A stretch of DNA of 64,000 bases from Burkholderia plantarii (GCF_001411805.1 NZ_CP007212.1:3410001-3474000); one strand, 5' to 3'. Positions 26,014-37,409 are shown, numbered from the stretch's first letter. The notes: generated from the sequence alone by a model not told the origin. A program made the numbers and translations.

Positions 26014-27210
26014 TTATGCGTAGCGTCGCAGGCGAGTCGCGAATTCCTGCAAAGCCTTGATGCCGCTCTGTTCCGCGCGATGACACCAGTCCTGCAACTG
26101 CACGAGCAACTGTTCGCGCGAAGCGTTCGAACGGTCCCACATCGCGGCCAGTTCCTGGCGCAGTTGGAAGTAGGTCTGCAGCTTCTGGCTGTTCGCGAAG
26201 ATTTCCGGCAGCAGGCGCTTCTGCGGTTCGTCCAGGCCGTCCTCTTCCTTGTGGAACCACTTGCGCGCGCCGCGCATCAGCTGGTACTTCTCGCGCGCGC
26301 CGAGTTCCTTCAGGTGCGCGAGCTCCTGGCGGTAGGCGCGCTTGAGCGCCTTGCCGTAACGCGCCATCACCTCATAGCGGTTCGACAGCACGGCCTGCAG
26401 CGTTTCCTGGTCGAGCACGGCCTTGCGCGCGACGAGGCGCGGCGTCGGCGCGACCTTCTTCACCTTGGCCAGCTTGAACGCCGACAGGATGCGGATGTAC
26501 ATCCAGCCGATGTCGAACTCATACCACTTGTTCGAGAACTTCGCCGAGGTCGCGAACGTGTGGTGATTGTTGTGCATTTCCTCGCCGCCGATCACGATGC
26601 CCCAGGGGATCAGATTCGTGCTCGCGTCGGCCGAGTTGAAGTTGCGGTAGCCCCAGTAGTGCGCGAGACCGTTGACGACGCCGGCCGCCCAGAACGGGAT
26701 CCAGATCATCTGCACGGCCCACACCGACAGGCCGACGATGCCGAACAGCGCCACGTCGATCACCATCATCAGGCTCACGCCGAGGATCGTGTATTTCGAA
26801 TAGATGTTGCGCTCGATCCAGTCGTTCGGCGTGCCGTGGCTGAACTTGCGCATCGTTTCTTCGTTCTTCGCTTCGCTGCGATAAAGCTCGGCGCCTTCGA
26901 GCAGCACCTTCCAGATGCCGCGCGTCTGCGGGCTGTGCGGATCTTCCTCGGTCTCGCACTTGGCGTGGTGCTTGCGGTGGATCGCGGCCCACTGGCCCGT
27001 CAGCATGCCCGTCGACATCCAGAGCCAGAGCCGGAAGAAGTGGCTGACGGCCGGATGCAGATCGAGCGCGCGATGCGCCTGACAGCGATGCAGGTAAATG
27101 GTGACGGCAACGATCGTGATGTGAGTGGCAACGAGCGTAAACAGCACGATCTGCCACCACGAGAAGCGCAGCAGCCCGTGGGCCAGGAAGTCGAGCACAG
27201 AATTCAGCAA
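26014..27210 (-). CDS. Membrane acyl-CoA / fatty acid desaturase
   Basis: 398 residues. Integral-membrane di-iron desaturase: the three histidine boxes are HRCQAH (about residue 42), HRKHH (about residue 79) and HNNHH (about residue 217), with hydrophobic pairs between them ([40 protein letters not shown]). The family introduces a delta-9 double bond into acyl chains, adjusting membrane fluidity. The C-terminal 120 residues are charged and helical, longer than in cyanobacterial DesC. A TTGACA hexamer on the minus strand at 27320-27325 may belong to its promoter. Confidence 0.88.
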   Translation of the reverse strand: MLNSVLDFLAHGLLRFSWWQIVLFTLVATHITIVAVTIYLHRCQAHRALDLHPAVSHFFRLWLWMSTGMLTGQWAAIHRKHHAKCETEEDPHSPQTRGIWKVLLEGAELYRSEAKNEETMRKFSHGTPNDWIERNIYSKYTILGVSLMMVIDVALFGIVGLSVWAVQMIWIPFWAAGVVNGLAHYWGYRNFNSADASTNLIPWGIVIGGEEMHNNHHTFATSAKFSNKWYEFDIGWMYIRILSAFKLAKVKKVAPTPRLVARKAVLDQETLQAVLSNRYEVMARYGKALKRAYRQELAHLKELGAREKYQLMRGARKWFHKEEDGLDEPQKRLLPEIFANSQKLQTYFQLRQELAAMWDRSNASREQLLVQLQDWCHRAEQSGIKALQEFATRLRRYA

Positions 27211-27428
27211 GGCAAATTACCCGTGGTTCAGAGACGGCGCCGGTACGCGGCCGCCGACGTCATAAAAATGAAAGCCTACCGCGTGTAGACGCAATTTTAC
27301 TGTATCCGTTCCTGGCAACTGTCAAAAATGAATGATTGTTGCTATGGCGCAAGGGGATTGCAGTCTAATGCCGGACATCCAAGGATTTGGAGTCCAGATA
27401 CGATCTAAATCGATCCAAAAGGGACGAA
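27211..27428 (-). promoter_or_regulatory. Upstream region of the desaturase gene
   Basis: 218 bases between mscS and the desaturase, AT-rich for this genome. On the minus strand TTGACA (27320-27325) has a TACAGT 15 bases downstream and TAAAAT 20 bases downstream; neither spacing is ideal. No terminator is evident after mscS. Confidence 0.35.
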
Positions 27429-28826
27429 TCAAAGCGGCGCAGGGCCGCCCGATCGCGCCGGTGCGGCGGCGACAAATCCAGTCGATTCGTCCGGACGGCC
27501 GGCGTCAACGACGTCACCGGCATGGCCCGCACCGACCACGCGCACCTCGCGCTGCGGCAGCGCGATCGCCACGCGATGCTCGGCGAACAGACGCCACAGA
27601 TTACGGTTCACGGCCGAGCGCACGCCCGAGGTGCCGAGCGCGGCGTCGGCGATCCAGAAGCCGAGTTCGAGCTCGACGCCGTCCGCGCCGAAGCCGGCCA
27701 GATAGGCGGCCGGCGCCGGCTCGTCGAGCACGCGTTCGACGCCGCGCGCCGCCTCGACCAGCAGCGCGAGCGCGGCCTCGACGTCGGCCGTGTAGGCGAC
27801 GCGCACGGCCGCCTTCGCGTAGCCGCGCGTCTGGAACGATGACTGGTTCTGCACCACGTCGGTGATCAGCTTCTCGTTCGGAATCAGCGTCTCGTAGCCG
27901 TCCAGGCCGCGCACCACCGTGTAGCGCGTGCGGATCTGCGTGACCACCCCTTGCAAGCCGCCCACGTTGATCGCGTCGCCGAGCCTGAGCGACCGGTCGA
28001 GCAGGATGATGAAGCCCGACACGTAGTTGCTCGCGACCTTCTGCAGGCCGAAGCCGAGCCCGACGCCGAGCGCGCCGCCGAACACGCCGAGCACCGTCAC
28101 GTCGATGCCCACCAGCGACAGCCCGATCAGCACCGCGGCCACCACCAGCAGCGCGCGGCCGACCCGCGACAGCACCACCTTCAGGTTCGCGTCGAGCGTC
28201 GTGGCGCGGGCGAGGCGATCCTCGAGCAGCGAGCCGAGCCACATCGCGACCACCAGCGTCACGCCGATCCAGAGGCAGCCCGACAGCAGCGACAGCAGGC
28301 TCAAGTGCGCGGTGCCGACATGGAAACGCACGCCGTCGAGCCAGTCGACCACGTCGCGCTGGATGCCGAGCACGGTCAGCACCATCGCGACCCAGACCCC
28401 CACCGAGACGAGCTTTTCGACGATCGACAGCCATGCATGCGTGTCGCGATCGCGGCCGTTGCGCACGAACGCGCGGCGCGCGATCGAGAACAGCAGGTAG
28501 ATCAGCGCGATGCCGAACAGCGGCACCAGCGCGAGCTGCAGGATCGCGGTCGGGAAGAAGCGCTCGCCCACCGCCTGCGCGACCAGCACGAACAGGCCGC
28601 CCACCAGCGGAAATAGAGCCCGCTTCAGGCTCTCGGAACCGGCGCCGGCGCCAGCGACCTGCCCGGCACGCCGGCGCCGCGCGTCGATGCGCCCGCGCAG
28701 CCAGCGCGCGGCTAACCAGGCCAGCAGCAGCGTCCCGCTCAGCACCGCGAGCTGCCAGATGGTCCCCGGCTGCCCGAAGTCGCGGATCACGCCGGCGAGC
28801 CGTTGCGATGGCGGCAGGCCCTGCAT
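27429..28826 (-). CDS. MscS-family mechanosensitive channel / transporter
   Basis: 465 residues. At least five hydrophobic segments (for example IWQLAVLSGTLLLAWLAARW, ALVPLFGIALIYLLFSIARR and VAMVLTVLGIQ) precede the MscS core. The pore-lining helix is GVFGGALGVGLGFGLQKVAS and the beta domain SLRLGDAINVGGLQGVVTQI, the family signature. A larger member than E. coli MscS (286 residues), resembling YbdG/YnaI-type proteins. It should release osmolytes on hypo-osmotic shock (family knowledge). It lies 10 bases after the rRNA methyltransferase gene, probably in the same operon with purN. Confidence 0.9.
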   Translation of the reverse strand: MQGLPPSQRLAGVIRDFGQPGTIWQLAVLSGTLLLAWLAARWLRGRIDARRRRAGQVAGAGAGSESLKRALFPLVGGLFVLVAQAVGERFFPTAILQLALVPLFGIALIYLLFSIARRAFVRNGRDRDTHAWLSIVEKLVSVGVWVAMVLTVLGIQRDVVDWLDGVRFHVGTAHLSLLSLLSGCLWIGVTLVVAMWLGSLLEDRLARATTLDANLKVVLSRVGRALLVVAAVLIGLSLVGIDVTVLGVFGGALGVGLGFGLQKVASNYVSGFIILLDRSLRLGDAINVGGLQGVVTQIRTRYTVVRGLDGYETLIPNEKLITDVVQNQSSFQTRGYAKAAVRVAYTADVEAALALLVEAARGVERVLDEPAPAAYLAGFGADGVELELGFWIADAALGTSGVRSAVNRNLWRLFAEHRVAIALPQREVRVVGAGHAGDVVDAGRPDESTGFVAAAPARSGGPAPL

Positions 28827-28836
28827 CGCGGGTCCG

Positions 28837-30231
28837 TCAGGCCTGATCCGGAGCCGGCTCGGCAGGCTGCTCCGCCACCGACTCGGTCGATGGGTTGGCG
28901 GCCTGCTCCGTCGGCTTCACGGCCGGCTTTTCAACTCCCTTTCCAGCCGATTTTTCCGCCTTGGCGGCCGGCTTCGGGCGGCGTTCGAGGACGGCCGCGA
29001 AGAAGCCGTCGGTGGCGTGACGATGCGGCCACAGCGACAGGTACTCGCCGGTGTCGAGCCCGATGCGCTGCTCGGCGAGCACCTGGTTGGCCGGCACCAG
29101 CACGAAATCGGGATGCGCGGCGAGGAATTGCGTGACGATCGCCTCGTTCTCGGCTTCCAGCACGCTGCAGGTCGCGTAGACGAGCCGCCCGCCCGCCTTC
29201 ACGAGGCGCGCGGCGCTGGCCAGGATCGAGGCCTGCTTCGGCGTGAGCTCGTCGATCGAGTCGCGCGTCTGGCGCCACTTCAGGTCGGGATTGCGGCGCA
29301 GCGTGCCGAGCCCGCTGCACGGTGCATCGACCAGCACGCGATCGATCTTGCCGGCGAGCCGCTTGATCTTCGCATCGTGTTCGCTGTCGATCAGCACCGG
29401 GTTCACGTTCGACAGCCCGCTGCGCGCGAGGCGCGGCTTGAGCTTGGCGAGTCGCTTCTCGGAGATGTCGAACGCATAGAGCCGGCCGGTGGAGCGCATC
29501 GCCGCACCGAGCGCGAGCGTCTTGCCGCCCGCGCCGGCGCAGAAGTCGACGATCATCTCGCCGCGACGCGGCGCGACCAGCGAGCAGAGCAGCTGGCTGC
29601 CCTCGTCCTGCACCTCGACCATGCCGTCCTGGAAGATCGGCAGCCGCGTCAGCGCCGGCTTGCCGACCACGCGCACGCCGTTCGGCGCGAACGGCGTCTC
29701 GCCGGCCTCGATGCCCGAGATGCGCAGCGCGTCGAGCACCTGCTCGCGGGTCGCCTTCTGCACGTTCACGCGCAGGTCCAGCGGCGCCGGATAGTTGACG
29801 GCGGCCGCGAACTGCGTGAGTGCCTCGGCGTCGAAGCGCTGGCCCAGCGCCTGATGGATCCAGTCGGGCAGGTTGGTGCGCACGCGCAGTGGCAGGCTGG
29901 CCGGATCGATCTTCGCGACGTGATCGAGCCACGCCCATTCGGCCTCCGACACATGCTGCTTGAGTGCCGAGCGGCCCGCCGTCTGCATCAGCCCGAGCAG
30001 CGTCAGGCGCCGCGCCGGGCTGCCGGAGCCGCTTTCGGCCAGGTGCGAGAACTCCATCTTCCGGCGCAGCACCGCGAACACGGCCTCGGCGATCACGCCG
30101 CGCTCGGCATGGCCGAGCTTCGGATGCGCGCGGAAGAACCGGCTGGTGGTGGCGTCGGCGGGGCCGGTGAATTTCAGGACGTCGGCGAGCAACGTCTCGG
30201 TCTGGCCAATCAGAAAACCATGCAGCTTCAT
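28837..30231 (-). CDS. RsmB/NOP-family rRNA 5-methylcytosine methyltransferase
   Basis: 464 residues. SAM-dependent RNA m5C methyltransferase: VDFCAGAGGKTLALGAAM (motif I), DAPCSGLGTLRRNPDLKW (motif IV with one catalytic Cys) and LVYATCSVLEAENEAIV (motif VI with the second). The N-terminal 150 residues are a family-specific helical domain lacking a full NusB-like domain, so it may be a paralogue rather than RsmB itself. The C-terminal 40 residues are a low-complexity Lys/Ala/Pro/Glu tail. Four-base overlap with purN upstream. Confidence 0.88.
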   Translation of the reverse strand: MKLHGFLIGQTETLLADVLKFTGPADATTSRFFRAHPKLGHAERGVIAEAVFAVLRRKMEFSHLAESGSGSPARRLTLLGLMQTAGRSALKQHVSEAEWAWLDHVAKIDPASLPLRVRTNLPDWIHQALGQRFDAEALTQFAAAVNYPAPLDLRVNVQKATREQVLDALRISGIEAGETPFAPNGVRVVGKPALTRLPIFQDGMVEVQDEGSQLLCSLVAPRRGEMIVDFCAGAGGKTLALGAAMRSTGRLYAFDISEKRLAKLKPRLARSGLSNVNPVLIDSEHDAKIKRLAGKIDRVLVDAPCSGLGTLRRNPDLKWRQTRDSIDELTPKQASILASAARLVKAGGRLVYATCSVLEAENEAIVTQFLAAHPDFVLVPANQVLAEQRIGLDTGEYLSLWPHRHATDGFFAAVLERRPKPAAKAEKSAGKGVEKPAVKPTEQAANPSTESVAEQPAEPAPDQA

Positions 30232-30887
30232 ACACCCTCACCCTGTTCGTTGTTGTCATCGGCGACGAGCCATCGGCACGCGCCGGGCGCCACCACCGCG
30301 CGGCCGCCGTCGAGCCGCAGTTGGCCCTCGGCGAACCAGCGCACGGCGCGCGGATAGAGCTGGTGCTCGGCCGCGAGCACGCGCGCGGCCAGCGTTTCGG
30401 CCGTGTCGCCGTCGCGCACCGGCACCGCCGCCTGCGCGACGATCGCGCCGCTGTCCAGCTCGGGAATCACGAAATGCACGGTCGCGCCGTGCAGCGCCAC
30501 GCCGGCGGCCAGCGCCGCCTCGTGGGTGCGCATGCCCTTGAAACTCGGCAGCAGCGACGGATGGATGTTAAGCATCCGGCCCTCGTAACGCCTGACGAAG
30601 GTCGGCGTGAGGATCCGCATGAAACCGGCGAGCACCACGAGGTCCGGGTCGAAGCGGTCGATCTCGGCCGCCAGCGCGGCGTCGAACGCCTCACGGCCGT
30701 CGTACCCGCCGTGATCGACCGCGACGGCGGGAATCCCGCGCGCGGCCGCAAACGACAAACCGGCCGCGTCGGGCCGGTTTGCGATCACGGCGGCTACCCG
30801 GGCCGGCCAGCGTTCGCGCTCGCACGCATCGACGATGGCCTCCATGTTGCTGCCGCGACCTGAAATCAGGATGACAAGTTTTTTCAT
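30228..30887 (-). CDS. purN: Phosphoribosylglycinamide formyltransferase
   Basis: 219 residues. Third step of purine synthesis, transferring formyl from 10-formyl-tetrahydrofolate to GAR. LVILISGRGSNMEAIVDACE binds the phosphoribosyl group; LAGFMRILTPTFVRRYEGRM leads to the catalytic region NIHPSLLPSFKGMRTHEAAL, and HFVIPELDSGAIVAQAAVPV holds the catalytic Asp. The stop overlaps the next start (ATGA). First gene of purN-rsmB-like-mscS. Confidence 0.95.
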   Translation of the reverse strand: MKKLVILISGRGSNMEAIVDACERERWPARVAAVIANRPDAAGLSFAAARGIPAVAVDHGGYDGREAFDAALAAEIDRFDPDLVVLAGFMRILTPTFVRRYEGRMLNIHPSLLPSFKGMRTHEAALAAGVALHGATVHFVIPELDSGAIVAQAAVPVRDGDTAETLAARVLAAEHQLYPRAVRWFAEGQLRLDGGRAVVAPGACRWLVADDNNEQGEGV

Positions 30888-30952
30888 CCGCGGATTTTAC
30901 CATCCGGGATAGCCGTTTCCCGCCGCCCGAGCCGCCCTGCCGTCCGAACGTT

Positions 30953-30958
30953 TATAAT
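30953..30958 (+). promoter_or_regulatory. Consensus -10 box upstream of ribF
   Basis: Exact TATAAT at 30953-30958; no recognisable -35 at 16-18 bases. The predicted start near 30965 argues against an ATG at 30960 being the ribF start. Confidence 0.5.
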
Positions 30959-31010
30959 CTTGTGCTTTGCGGCATCCGCCCGCCCCACTCGCCCGCTGCC
31001 ACCCGCTATC

Positions 31011-31991
31011 GTGAAAGTCTTTCGCGGCCTGCCCAACGCCGAGAGCCGCGCCCCGTGCGCGCTGACGATCGGCAACTTCGACGGTGTCCATCGCGGCCAT
31101 CAGGCCCTGCTCGCGCGCGTGCGCGCGGCGGCGGACGCACGTGGGCTGCCGGTCTGCGTGATGACGTTCGAGCCGCATCCGCGCGAATTCTTCAATCCGG
31201 CCGGCGCGCCGCCGCGCATCGCGATGCTGCGCGACAAGCTGGAAGCGCTGCGCGAGAACGGCGTCGATCGCGTGGTGGTCGAACATTTCAACCACACGTT
31301 CGCGAACCAGTCGCCGGAGGCGTTCGTCGAGCAGACGCTCGTGAACGGCCTGCATGCGCGCTGGATGATGGTAGGCGACGATTTCTGCTATGGCGCGAAG
31401 CGCGCCGGCAATTTCGCCTCGTTGCGCGAGGCGGGCCAGCGCTACGGCTTCGACGTCGAGCAGATGGCCACGCTCGCGGCGCCGAACGGCGCGCGCATCT
31501 CGAGTTCGGGCGTGCGCGCCTCGCTCGCGGCCGGCGACCTCGACGCGGCCAAGGCCGCGCTTGGCCACGGCTACGCGATCAGCGGCCACGTCGCGCATGG
31601 GCTCAAGCTCGGCCGCGACCTCGGCTTCCCGACGCTGAACCTGCCGATCGCGCACAAGCGGCCCGCGCTGTCGGGCATCTTCGTGGTCCTCGTGCATGGC
31701 CTGGCCGACCACCCGCTGCCGGCCGTGGCGAGCCTCGGCGTGCGCCCGACCGTGGTGGACGCGGGACGCGTGCTGCTGGAAGTCCATGTGCTCGACTGGC
31801 ACGGCGACGCCTACGGCAGGATCGTGCGCGTCGAATTCCTGAAGAAGCTGCGCGACGAGGCCAAGTTCATCGACCTGGAAACGCTGACGCGCGCGATCGC
31901 GCAGGACGTCGTCGACACACGCGCCTATTTCGCCGCGCACGGCGGCCGCGCGACCGGCTTCGCGACCTCGGCCACCGACCGAATTAGCTGA
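31011..31991 (+). CDS. ribF: Bifunctional riboflavin kinase / FAD synthetase
   Basis: 326 residues. N-terminal adenylyltransferase domain (ALTIGNFDGVHRGHQALLAR, then VMTFEPHPREFF) makes FAD from FMN, and the C-terminal flavokinase domain (GHVAHGLKLGRDLGFPTLNL, with the GxPTAN-like motif) makes FMN. A GTG at 31011 is taken as start since it lies 50 bases after a consensus -10 and gives the expected MKVFRGL-type N-terminus; an in-frame ATG at 30960 would sit on the promoter. Heads the ribF-ileS-lspA-coaBC-dut string. Confidence 0.93.
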   Translation: MKVFRGLPNAESRAPCALTIGNFDGVHRGHQALLARVRAAADARGLPVCVMTFEPHPREFFNPAGAPPRIAMLRDKLEALRENGVDRVVVEHFNHTFANQSPEAFVEQTLVNGLHARWMMVGDDFCYGAKRAGNFASLREAGQRYGFDVEQMATLAAPNGARISSSGVRASLAAGDLDAAKAALGHGYAISGHVAHGLKLGRDLGFPTLNLPIAHKRPALSGIFVVLVHGLADHPLPAVASLGVRPTVVDAGRVLLEVHVLDWHGDAYGRIVRVEFLKKLRDEAKFIDLETLTRAIAQDVVDTRAYFAAHGGRATGFATSATDRIS

Positions 31992-32096
31992 CCTGATCCG
32001 CCCCGGACGCCGCATGCGCCCGCCGCGCCGTCCCGGCGCCCGCCCCCCGATTTCACGACGCGCGAGCGTCACCGAGAAGAGATAGCGACCCCCGAC

Positions 32097-34934
32097 ATGA
32101 GCAACAAGAAAGCCGACTCGAAACCGCAGGCCAAGTATCCGGTCAACCTGCTCGACACGCCGTTCCCGATGCGCGGCGACCTGCCCAGGCGCGAACCCCA
32201 GTGGGTACAGGACTGGGAGGATCGCGGCGTCTACGAGAAGATCCGCGCGGCCAGCGCCGGCCGGCCGAAGTTCATACTGCACGACGGCCCGCCCTATGCG
32301 AACGGCGACATCCACCTCGGCCACGCGGTCAACAAGATCCTGAAGGACATCGTCGTCAAGTCGCGCAACATGGCCGGCTTCGACGCGCCCTACGTGCCGG
32401 GCTGGGACTGCCACGGCATGCCGATCGAGATCCAGATCGAGAAGCAGTTCGGCAAGTCGCTGCCGGCCGCCGAGGTGCAGCAGAAGGCGCGCGCCTACGC
32501 GACCGAGCAGATCGAGAAGCAGAAGCTCGGCTTCAAGCGGCTCGGCGTGCTCGGCGACTGGCAGAACCCGTACAAGACGATGAACTTCGTCAACGAGGCG
32601 GAAGAACTGCGCGCGCTCGGCAAGATCATCGAGAAGGGCTTCGTCTACCGCGGCCTGAAGCCCGTGAACTGGTGCTTCGACTGCGGCTCGGCGCTGGCGG
32701 AGGCGGAGGTCGAATACAAGGACCGCACCGATCCGACCATCGACGTGCTGTTCGCGTTCGCCGAGCCGGAAAAGACCGCGCAGGCGTTCGGGCTGGCGGC
32801 GCTGCCGCGCCAGGACGGCGGCATCGTGATCTGGACCACCACGCCGTGGACCATCCCGGCGAACCAGGCGCTCAACGCGCACCCGGAAATCGTCTACGCG
32901 CTGGTCGACACGCCGCGCGGCCTGCTGATCCTCGCCGAGGAACGCGTCGCCGCCTGCCTAGACGCATTCAAGCTGACCGGCAACACGATCGCCACCACGC
33001 CGGGCGCGAAGCTCTCGGGCCTGCGCTTCCATCACCCGCTCGCGAGCGCCCACCCCGGCTACCAGCGCACCGCGCCGGTCTACCTCGGCGACTACGTGAC
33101 GACCGACACCGGTACCGGCATCGTCCACTCGTCGCCGGCCTACGGCGTGGAGGACTTCGTCTCCTGCAAGGCGCACGGCATGAGCGACGCCGACATCATC
33201 AACCCGGTGATGGGCGACGGCCGCTACATCGAATCGCTGCCGCTGTTCGGCGGCCTGGCGATCTGGGATGCCAACCCGAAGGTGGTCGAGGCGCTCCAGG
33301 CGGCCGGCACGCTGCTGCGCAGCGAGAAGTACACGCACAGCTACATGCACTGCTGGCGCCACAAGACGCCGATCATCTACCGCGCCACCTCGCAGTGGTT
33401 CGCCGGCATGGACACGCAGCCGAACGACGGCGGGCGCACGCTGCGCGAAGTCGCGCTCGAAGGCGTCGAGGCCACGGCGTTCTATCCGTCGTGGGGCAAG
33501 CAGCGCCTCTACAGCATGATCGCGAACCGCCCGGACTGGACGCTGTCGCGCCAGCGTCAGTGGGGCGTACCGATGGCATTCTTCGTCCACAAGGAAACCG
33601 GCGAGCTGCATCCGCGCACGCTCGAACTGCTCGAAGCCGTGGCGCAGCGCGTCGAGGCGGGCGGCATCGAGGCGTGGCAGACGCTCGACGCGCGCGAACT
33701 GCTCGGCGACGAGGCGAACCTCTACGAGAAGAACCGCGACACGCTCGACGTCTGGTTCGATTCGGGCACGACGCACTGGCACGTGCTGCGCGGCTCGCAC
33801 AAGGACGCGCTGCAGTTCCCGGCCGACCTCTATCTGGAAGGCTCGGACCAGCACCGCGGCTGGTTCCACTCGTCGCTGCTGACGGCCTCGATGATCGACG
33901 GCCGCGCGCCGTACAAGGGCCTGCTCACGCACGGCTTCACGGTGGACGGCGAAGGCCGCAAGATGAGCAAGTCGCTCGGCAACGGCATCGATCCGCACGA
34001 AGTGTCGAACCGGCTCGGCGCCGAGATCGTGCGGCTCTGGATCGCCTCGACCGATTACTCGGGCGAGCTGGCGATCTCCGAGGAAATCCTCAAGCGCGTG
34101 ACGGAAGGCTATCGCCGGATCCGCAACACGCTGCGCTTCCTGCTCGCGAACCTGTCCGACTTCGACTACGCGAAGGACGCGCTGCCGGCCGCCGAATGGC
34201 TCGAGATCGACCGCTACGCGATCGCGTTCTCGGCGCAGCTGCAGGCCGAGCTGCTCGCCCACTATGAAAAGTACGAATTCCACCCGATCGTCGCGAAGCT
34301 GCAGACGTACTGCTCGGAGGATCTCGGCGGCTTCTACCTCGACGTGCTGAAGGACCGCCTCTACACCAGCGCGCCGCAGTCGATCGCACGCCGCTCGGCG
34401 CAGACCGCGCTCTATCACGTCACGCAGGGACTGCTGCGCGTGCTCGCGCCGTTCCTCTCGTTCACGGCGGAAGAAGCGTGGAAGGTGTTCCAGCCGGCCA
34501 GCGACACGATTTTCACGGAAACCTACTACGCTTATCCGGAGATCGACGGCGCGGCCGCGCTGATCGACAAGTGGACGCTGCTGCGCGCCGTGCGCGCCGA
34601 CGTGACGAAGGCGCTCGAGGAAGCCCGCACCGCGAACCGGATCGGCTCGTCGCTGCAGGCCGAGGTCGAGATCCGCGCGAGCGGCGCGCGCCGCGAGGCG
34701 CTCGAGAGCCTCGGCGACGATCTCAAGTTCGTGCTGATCACCTCGGCGGCCACGGTGGTGGGCGTCGAGGCGCCAGCCGACGAAGCGGTCGTGGTGGCGG
34801 CCTCGACCTACGCGAAGTGCGAGCGCTGCTGGCACTACCGCGCCGACGTCGGCGCGCACGCGGACCACCCGACGCTGTGCGGCCGCTGCTTCTCCAACCT
34901 CTTTGAAAACGGTGAAACCCGGAGCGCTGCATAA
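32097..34934 (+). CDS. ileS: Isoleucyl-tRNA synthetase
   Basis: 945 residues, full length. Class I synthetase: the HIGH motif is in [20 protein letters not shown] and the KMSKS motif in [15 protein letters not shown]; the CP1 editing domain contains [20 protein letters not shown]. The C-terminal zinc finger [14 protein letters not shown]... CGRC (four Cys, about residues 903-935) is intact, so it is the bacterial type-1 enzyme rather than the mupirocin-resistant type. It is followed by lspA after two bases, an arrangement conserved in Proteobacteria. Confidence 0.97.
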   Translation: MSNKKADSKPQAKYPVNLLDTPFPMRGDLPRREPQWVQDWEDRGVYEKIRAASAGRPKFILHDGPPYANGDIHLGHAVNKILKDIVVKSRNMAGFDAPYVPGWDCHGMPIEIQIEKQFGKSLPAAEVQQKARAYATEQIEKQKLGFKRLGVLGDWQNPYKTMNFVNEAEELRALGKIIEKGFVYRGLKPVNWCFDCGSALAEAEVEYKDRTDPTIDVLFAFAEPEKTAQAFGLAALPRQDGGIVIWTTTPWTIPANQALNAHPEIVYALVDTPRGLLILAEERVAACLDAFKLTGNTIATTPGAKLSGLRFHHPLASAHPGYQRTAPVYLGDYVTTDTGTGIVHSSPAYGVEDFVSCKAHGMSDADIINPVMGDGRYIESLPLFGGLAIWDANPKVVEALQAAGTLLRSEKYTHSYMHCWRHKTPIIYRATSQWFAGMDTQPNDGGRTLREVALEGVEATAFYPSWGKQRLYSMIANRPDWTLSRQRQWGVPMAFFVHKETGELHPRTLELLEAVAQRVEAGGIEAWQTLDARELLGDEANLYEKNRDTLDVWFDSGTTHWHVLRGSHKDALQFPADLYLEGSDQHRGWFHSSLLTASMIDGRAPYKGLLTHGFTVDGEGRKMSKSLGNGIDPHEVSNRLGAEIVRLWIASTDYSGELAISEEILKRVTEGYRRIRNTLRFLLANLSDFDYAKDALPAAEWLEIDRYAIAFSAQLQAELLAHYEKYEFHPIVAKLQTYCSEDLGGFYLDVLKDRLYTSAPQSIARRSAQTALYHVTQGLLRVLAPFLSFTAEEAWKVFQPASDTIFTETYYAYPEIDGAAALIDKWTLLRAVRADVTKALEEARTANRIGSSLQAEVEIRASGARREALESLGDDLKFVLITSAATVVGVEAPADEAVVVAASTYAKCERCWHYRADVGAHADHPTLCGRCFSNLFENGETRSAA

Positions 34935-34936
34935 AC

Positions 34937-35437
34937 ATGGCGAAAACCCTGTCGAAATCCGCGAGCGGCTCGCTCGCGCCGTGGCTTGGCATTTCGCTGA
35001 TCGTGATCCTGTTCGACCAGCTGACCAAGATCGCGGTGCTGAAGACCTTCGGCTACGGCGTGATGCACCCGATCACCGGGTTCTTCAACCTCACGCTGGT
35101 GTTCAACCGCGGCGCCGCGTTCGGCTTCCTGTCGGCCGCGAGCGGCTGGCAGCGCTGGGCGTTCACCGCGCTCGGCATCGCCGCGACGCTGGTGATCTGC
35201 TACCTGCTCAAGCGCCACGGCCACCAGCGCCTGTTCAGCCTGTCGCTCGCGCTGATCCTCGGCGGCGCGCTCGGCAACGTGATCGACCGGCTGATGTATG
35301 GCCACGTGATCGATTTTCTCGATTTCCACCTGCGCGGCTCGCACTGGCCGGCGTTCAACCTCGCCGACTCGGCGATCACGATCGGCGCCGTGCTGCTCGT
35401 CTACGATGAGCTGCGCCGCGTGCGCGGCACGCGCTGA
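34937..35437 (+). CDS. lspA: Lipoprotein signal peptidase (signal peptidase II)
   Basis: 166 residues, four transmembrane helices. Aspartyl protease of the inner membrane that cleaves prolipoproteins before the lipid-modified Cys. The catalytic Asp residues are in [18 protein letters not shown] and [21 protein letters not shown] and [17 protein letters not shown] are the other family motifs. Separated from ileS by two bases. Confidence 0.97.
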   Translation: MAKTLSKSASGSLAPWLGISLIVILFDQLTKIAVLKTFGYGVMHPITGFFNLTLVFNRGAAFGFLSAASGWQRWAFTALGIAATLVICYLLKRHGHQRLFSLSLALILGGALGNVIDRLMYGHVIDFLDFHLRGSHWPAFNLADSAITIGAVLLVYDELRRVRGTR

Positions 35438-35522
35438 GCACCGCGCCGTCGCGCCCGAGCCGCGCGGCGCGTGACGGGGCCGGGCCGCGTGGCGCCGGCC
35501 CGTTTCGTTACCGGAGGTCCAG

Positions 35523-36734
35523 TTGGAACATCAGGAACTCGCAGGAAAACATCTCGTGATCGGCATGACGGGCGGCATCGCCTGCTACAAGATCGCCGAG
35601 CTCACGCGCCTGCTGACCAAGGCAGGCGCGACCGTGCAGGTGGTGATGACCGAGGCGGCCACGCAGTTCATCACGCCGGTCACGATGCAGGCGCTGTCGG
35701 GACGGCCCGTGTTCACGAGCCAGTGGGACGCGCGCGTCGACAACAACATGGCGCACATCGATCTGTCGCGCGAAGCCGACGCGATCGTGATCGCGCCGGC
35801 CTCGACCGACTTCCTCGCCAAGCTCGCGCACGGCTTCGCCGACGATCTGCTCTCGACGCTTTGCATCGCGCGCGACTGCCCGCTGCTGGTGGTGCCGGCC
35901 ATGAACCGCCAGATGTGGCAGAACCCCGCCACCCAGCGCAACGCGGCGCAGTTGCGCGCCGACGGCGTGGCCGTGCTCGGCCCCGATTCGGGCGCGCAGG
36001 CCTGCGGCGAGGTCGGTGACGGGCGCATGCTCGAACCGGGCGCCATCTACGAGGCGATCGTCTCGCACTTCCGGCCGAAGCGGCTCGCCCACAAGCGCGT
36101 GCTGATCACGGCCGGCCCGACCTTCGAGCCGCTCGACCCGGTGCGCGGGCTCACCAACCGCTCCAGCGGCAAGATGGGCTTCGCGCTCGCGCGCGCCGCG
36201 CAGCAGGCGGGCGCCGAGGTGCATCTGGTGGCCGGCCCGGTGCCGCTCGCGACGCCCTGGGGCGTCTACCGCGAGGACGTGCAGACCGCGCAGCAGATGC
36301 ACGACGCGGTGATGCATGCGGTGGCCGACGCGGACCTGTTCATCGCGGTGGCCGCCGTGGCCGACTGGCGCGTCGACCAACCCGCCGAGCACAAGATCAA
36401 GAAAACGGCCGGCCAGCGGATGCCGGTGCTGAACTTCGTCGAGAATCCCGACATTCTCGCCACGGTCGCGGCGCTGCCCGACGCGCCGTACTGCGTCGGC
36501 TTCGCGGCCGAGAGCGGCGACCTCGACGTCCACGGCGAGGAAAAGCGCCGGCGCAAGCAGGTGCCGCTGCTGATCGGCAACCTCGGCCCGCTGACGTTCG
36601 GCCTCGACGACAACGAAGTCGTGCTGTTCGAGGCCAGCGGCACGACACGCCTGCCGCGCGCGCCGAAAGCCACGCTTGCGCACACGCTGATCGACGAGAT
36701 CGCAAAGCGCCTGCCCGACACGCGCCTGATCTGA
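35523..36734 (+). CDS. coaBC: Coenzyme A biosynthesis bifunctional protein CoaBC
   Basis: 403 residues. The N-terminal flavin-dependent phosphopantothenoylcysteine decarboxylase ([20 protein letters not shown]; catalytic His in [32 protein letters not shown]) is followed at about residue 190 by the CTP-dependent phosphopantothenate-cysteine ligase ([20 protein letters not shown], then [11 protein letters not shown]). Translation starts at a TTG (35523) with GGAGG about six bases upstream; no closer ATG fits the family N-terminus. Lies 85 bases after lspA. Confidence 0.95.
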   Translation: MEHQELAGKHLVIGMTGGIACYKIAELTRLLTKAGATVQVVMTEAATQFITPVTMQALSGRPVFTSQWDARVDNNMAHIDLSREADAIVIAPASTDFLAKLAHGFADDLLSTLCIARDCPLLVVPAMNRQMWQNPATQRNAAQLRADGVAVLGPDSGAQACGEVGDGRMLEPGAIYEAIVSHFRPKRLAHKRVLITAGPTFEPLDPVRGLTNRSSGKMGFALARAAQQAGAEVHLVAGPVPLATPWGVYREDVQTAQQMHDAVMHAVADADLFIAVAAVADWRVDQPAEHKIKKTAGQRMPVLNFVENPDILATVAALPDAPYCVGFAAESGDLDVHGEEKRRRKQVPLLIGNLGPLTFGLDDNEVVLFEASGTTRLPRAPKATLAHTLIDEIAKRLPDTRLI

Positions 36735-36816
36735 TTCACGCAAGCCGCCGGGTCGCGACCCAAGCCGCGTCCCGGCGCACGTTTCAATTCCACGACTCCT
36801 GCCAGCAACCCGCCGC

Positions 36817-37263
36817 ATGAAACTCGACCTCAAGATTCTCGACGCGCGCATGCGCGAGTACCTGCCGAACTACGCAACGCCGGGCAGCGCGGGCCTCGAC
36901 CTGCGCGCCTGCCTCGACGCCCCCGTCACGCTGCAACCGGGCGAGACGACGCTGGTGCCGACCGGGCTCGCGATCCACGTCGCCGATGCCCGCTACGCGG
37001 CGCTGATCCTGCCGCGCTCGGGCCTCGGCCACAAGCACGGCATCGTGCTCGGCAATCTGGTCGGCCTGATCGACTCCGACTACCAGGGCCAACTGATGAT
37101 CTCGACCTGGAATCGCGGGCAGACCGCGTTCACGCTCGATCCGTTCGAGCGCCTCGCCCAGCTCGTGATCGTGCCGGTGGTGCAGGCGAGCTTCAATGTC
37201 GTCGAGGAATTCGCGCAGAGCGAGCGCGGTGAAGGCGGCTTCGGCAGTACCGGCCGCGGCTGA
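36817..37263 (+). CDS. dut: dUTP diphosphatase
   Basis: 148 residues. Trimeric dUTPase, hydrolysing dUTP to dUMP and keeping uracil out of DNA. The five family motifs are visible: [13 protein letters not shown] (1), [16 protein letters not shown] (2), [14 protein letters not shown] (3), [12 protein letters not shown] (4) and the C-terminal arm [12 protein letters not shown] (5). Follows coaBC by 82 bases; the coaBC-dut pairing is common in Proteobacteria. Confidence 0.97.
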   Translation: MKLDLKILDARMREYLPNYATPGSAGLDLRACLDAPVTLQPGETTLVPTGLAIHVADARYAALILPRSGLGHKHGIVLGNLVGLIDSDYQGQLMISTWNRGQTAFTLDPFERLAQLVIVPVVQASFNVVEEFAQSERGEGGFGSTGRG

Positions 37264-37409
37264 CACACGCCGGACGGCGCCCGCCGTTCGGGCCACCGAG
37301 GCAGCCGCACGGGGCGGCGATTAGTGTGTTTATTCCATTCGAATCGCGGACCGGCGGCGCGCTCCGAGCGCACGCGTGAATCGAACACTCAACGATCGGC
37401 CGCGCAAGA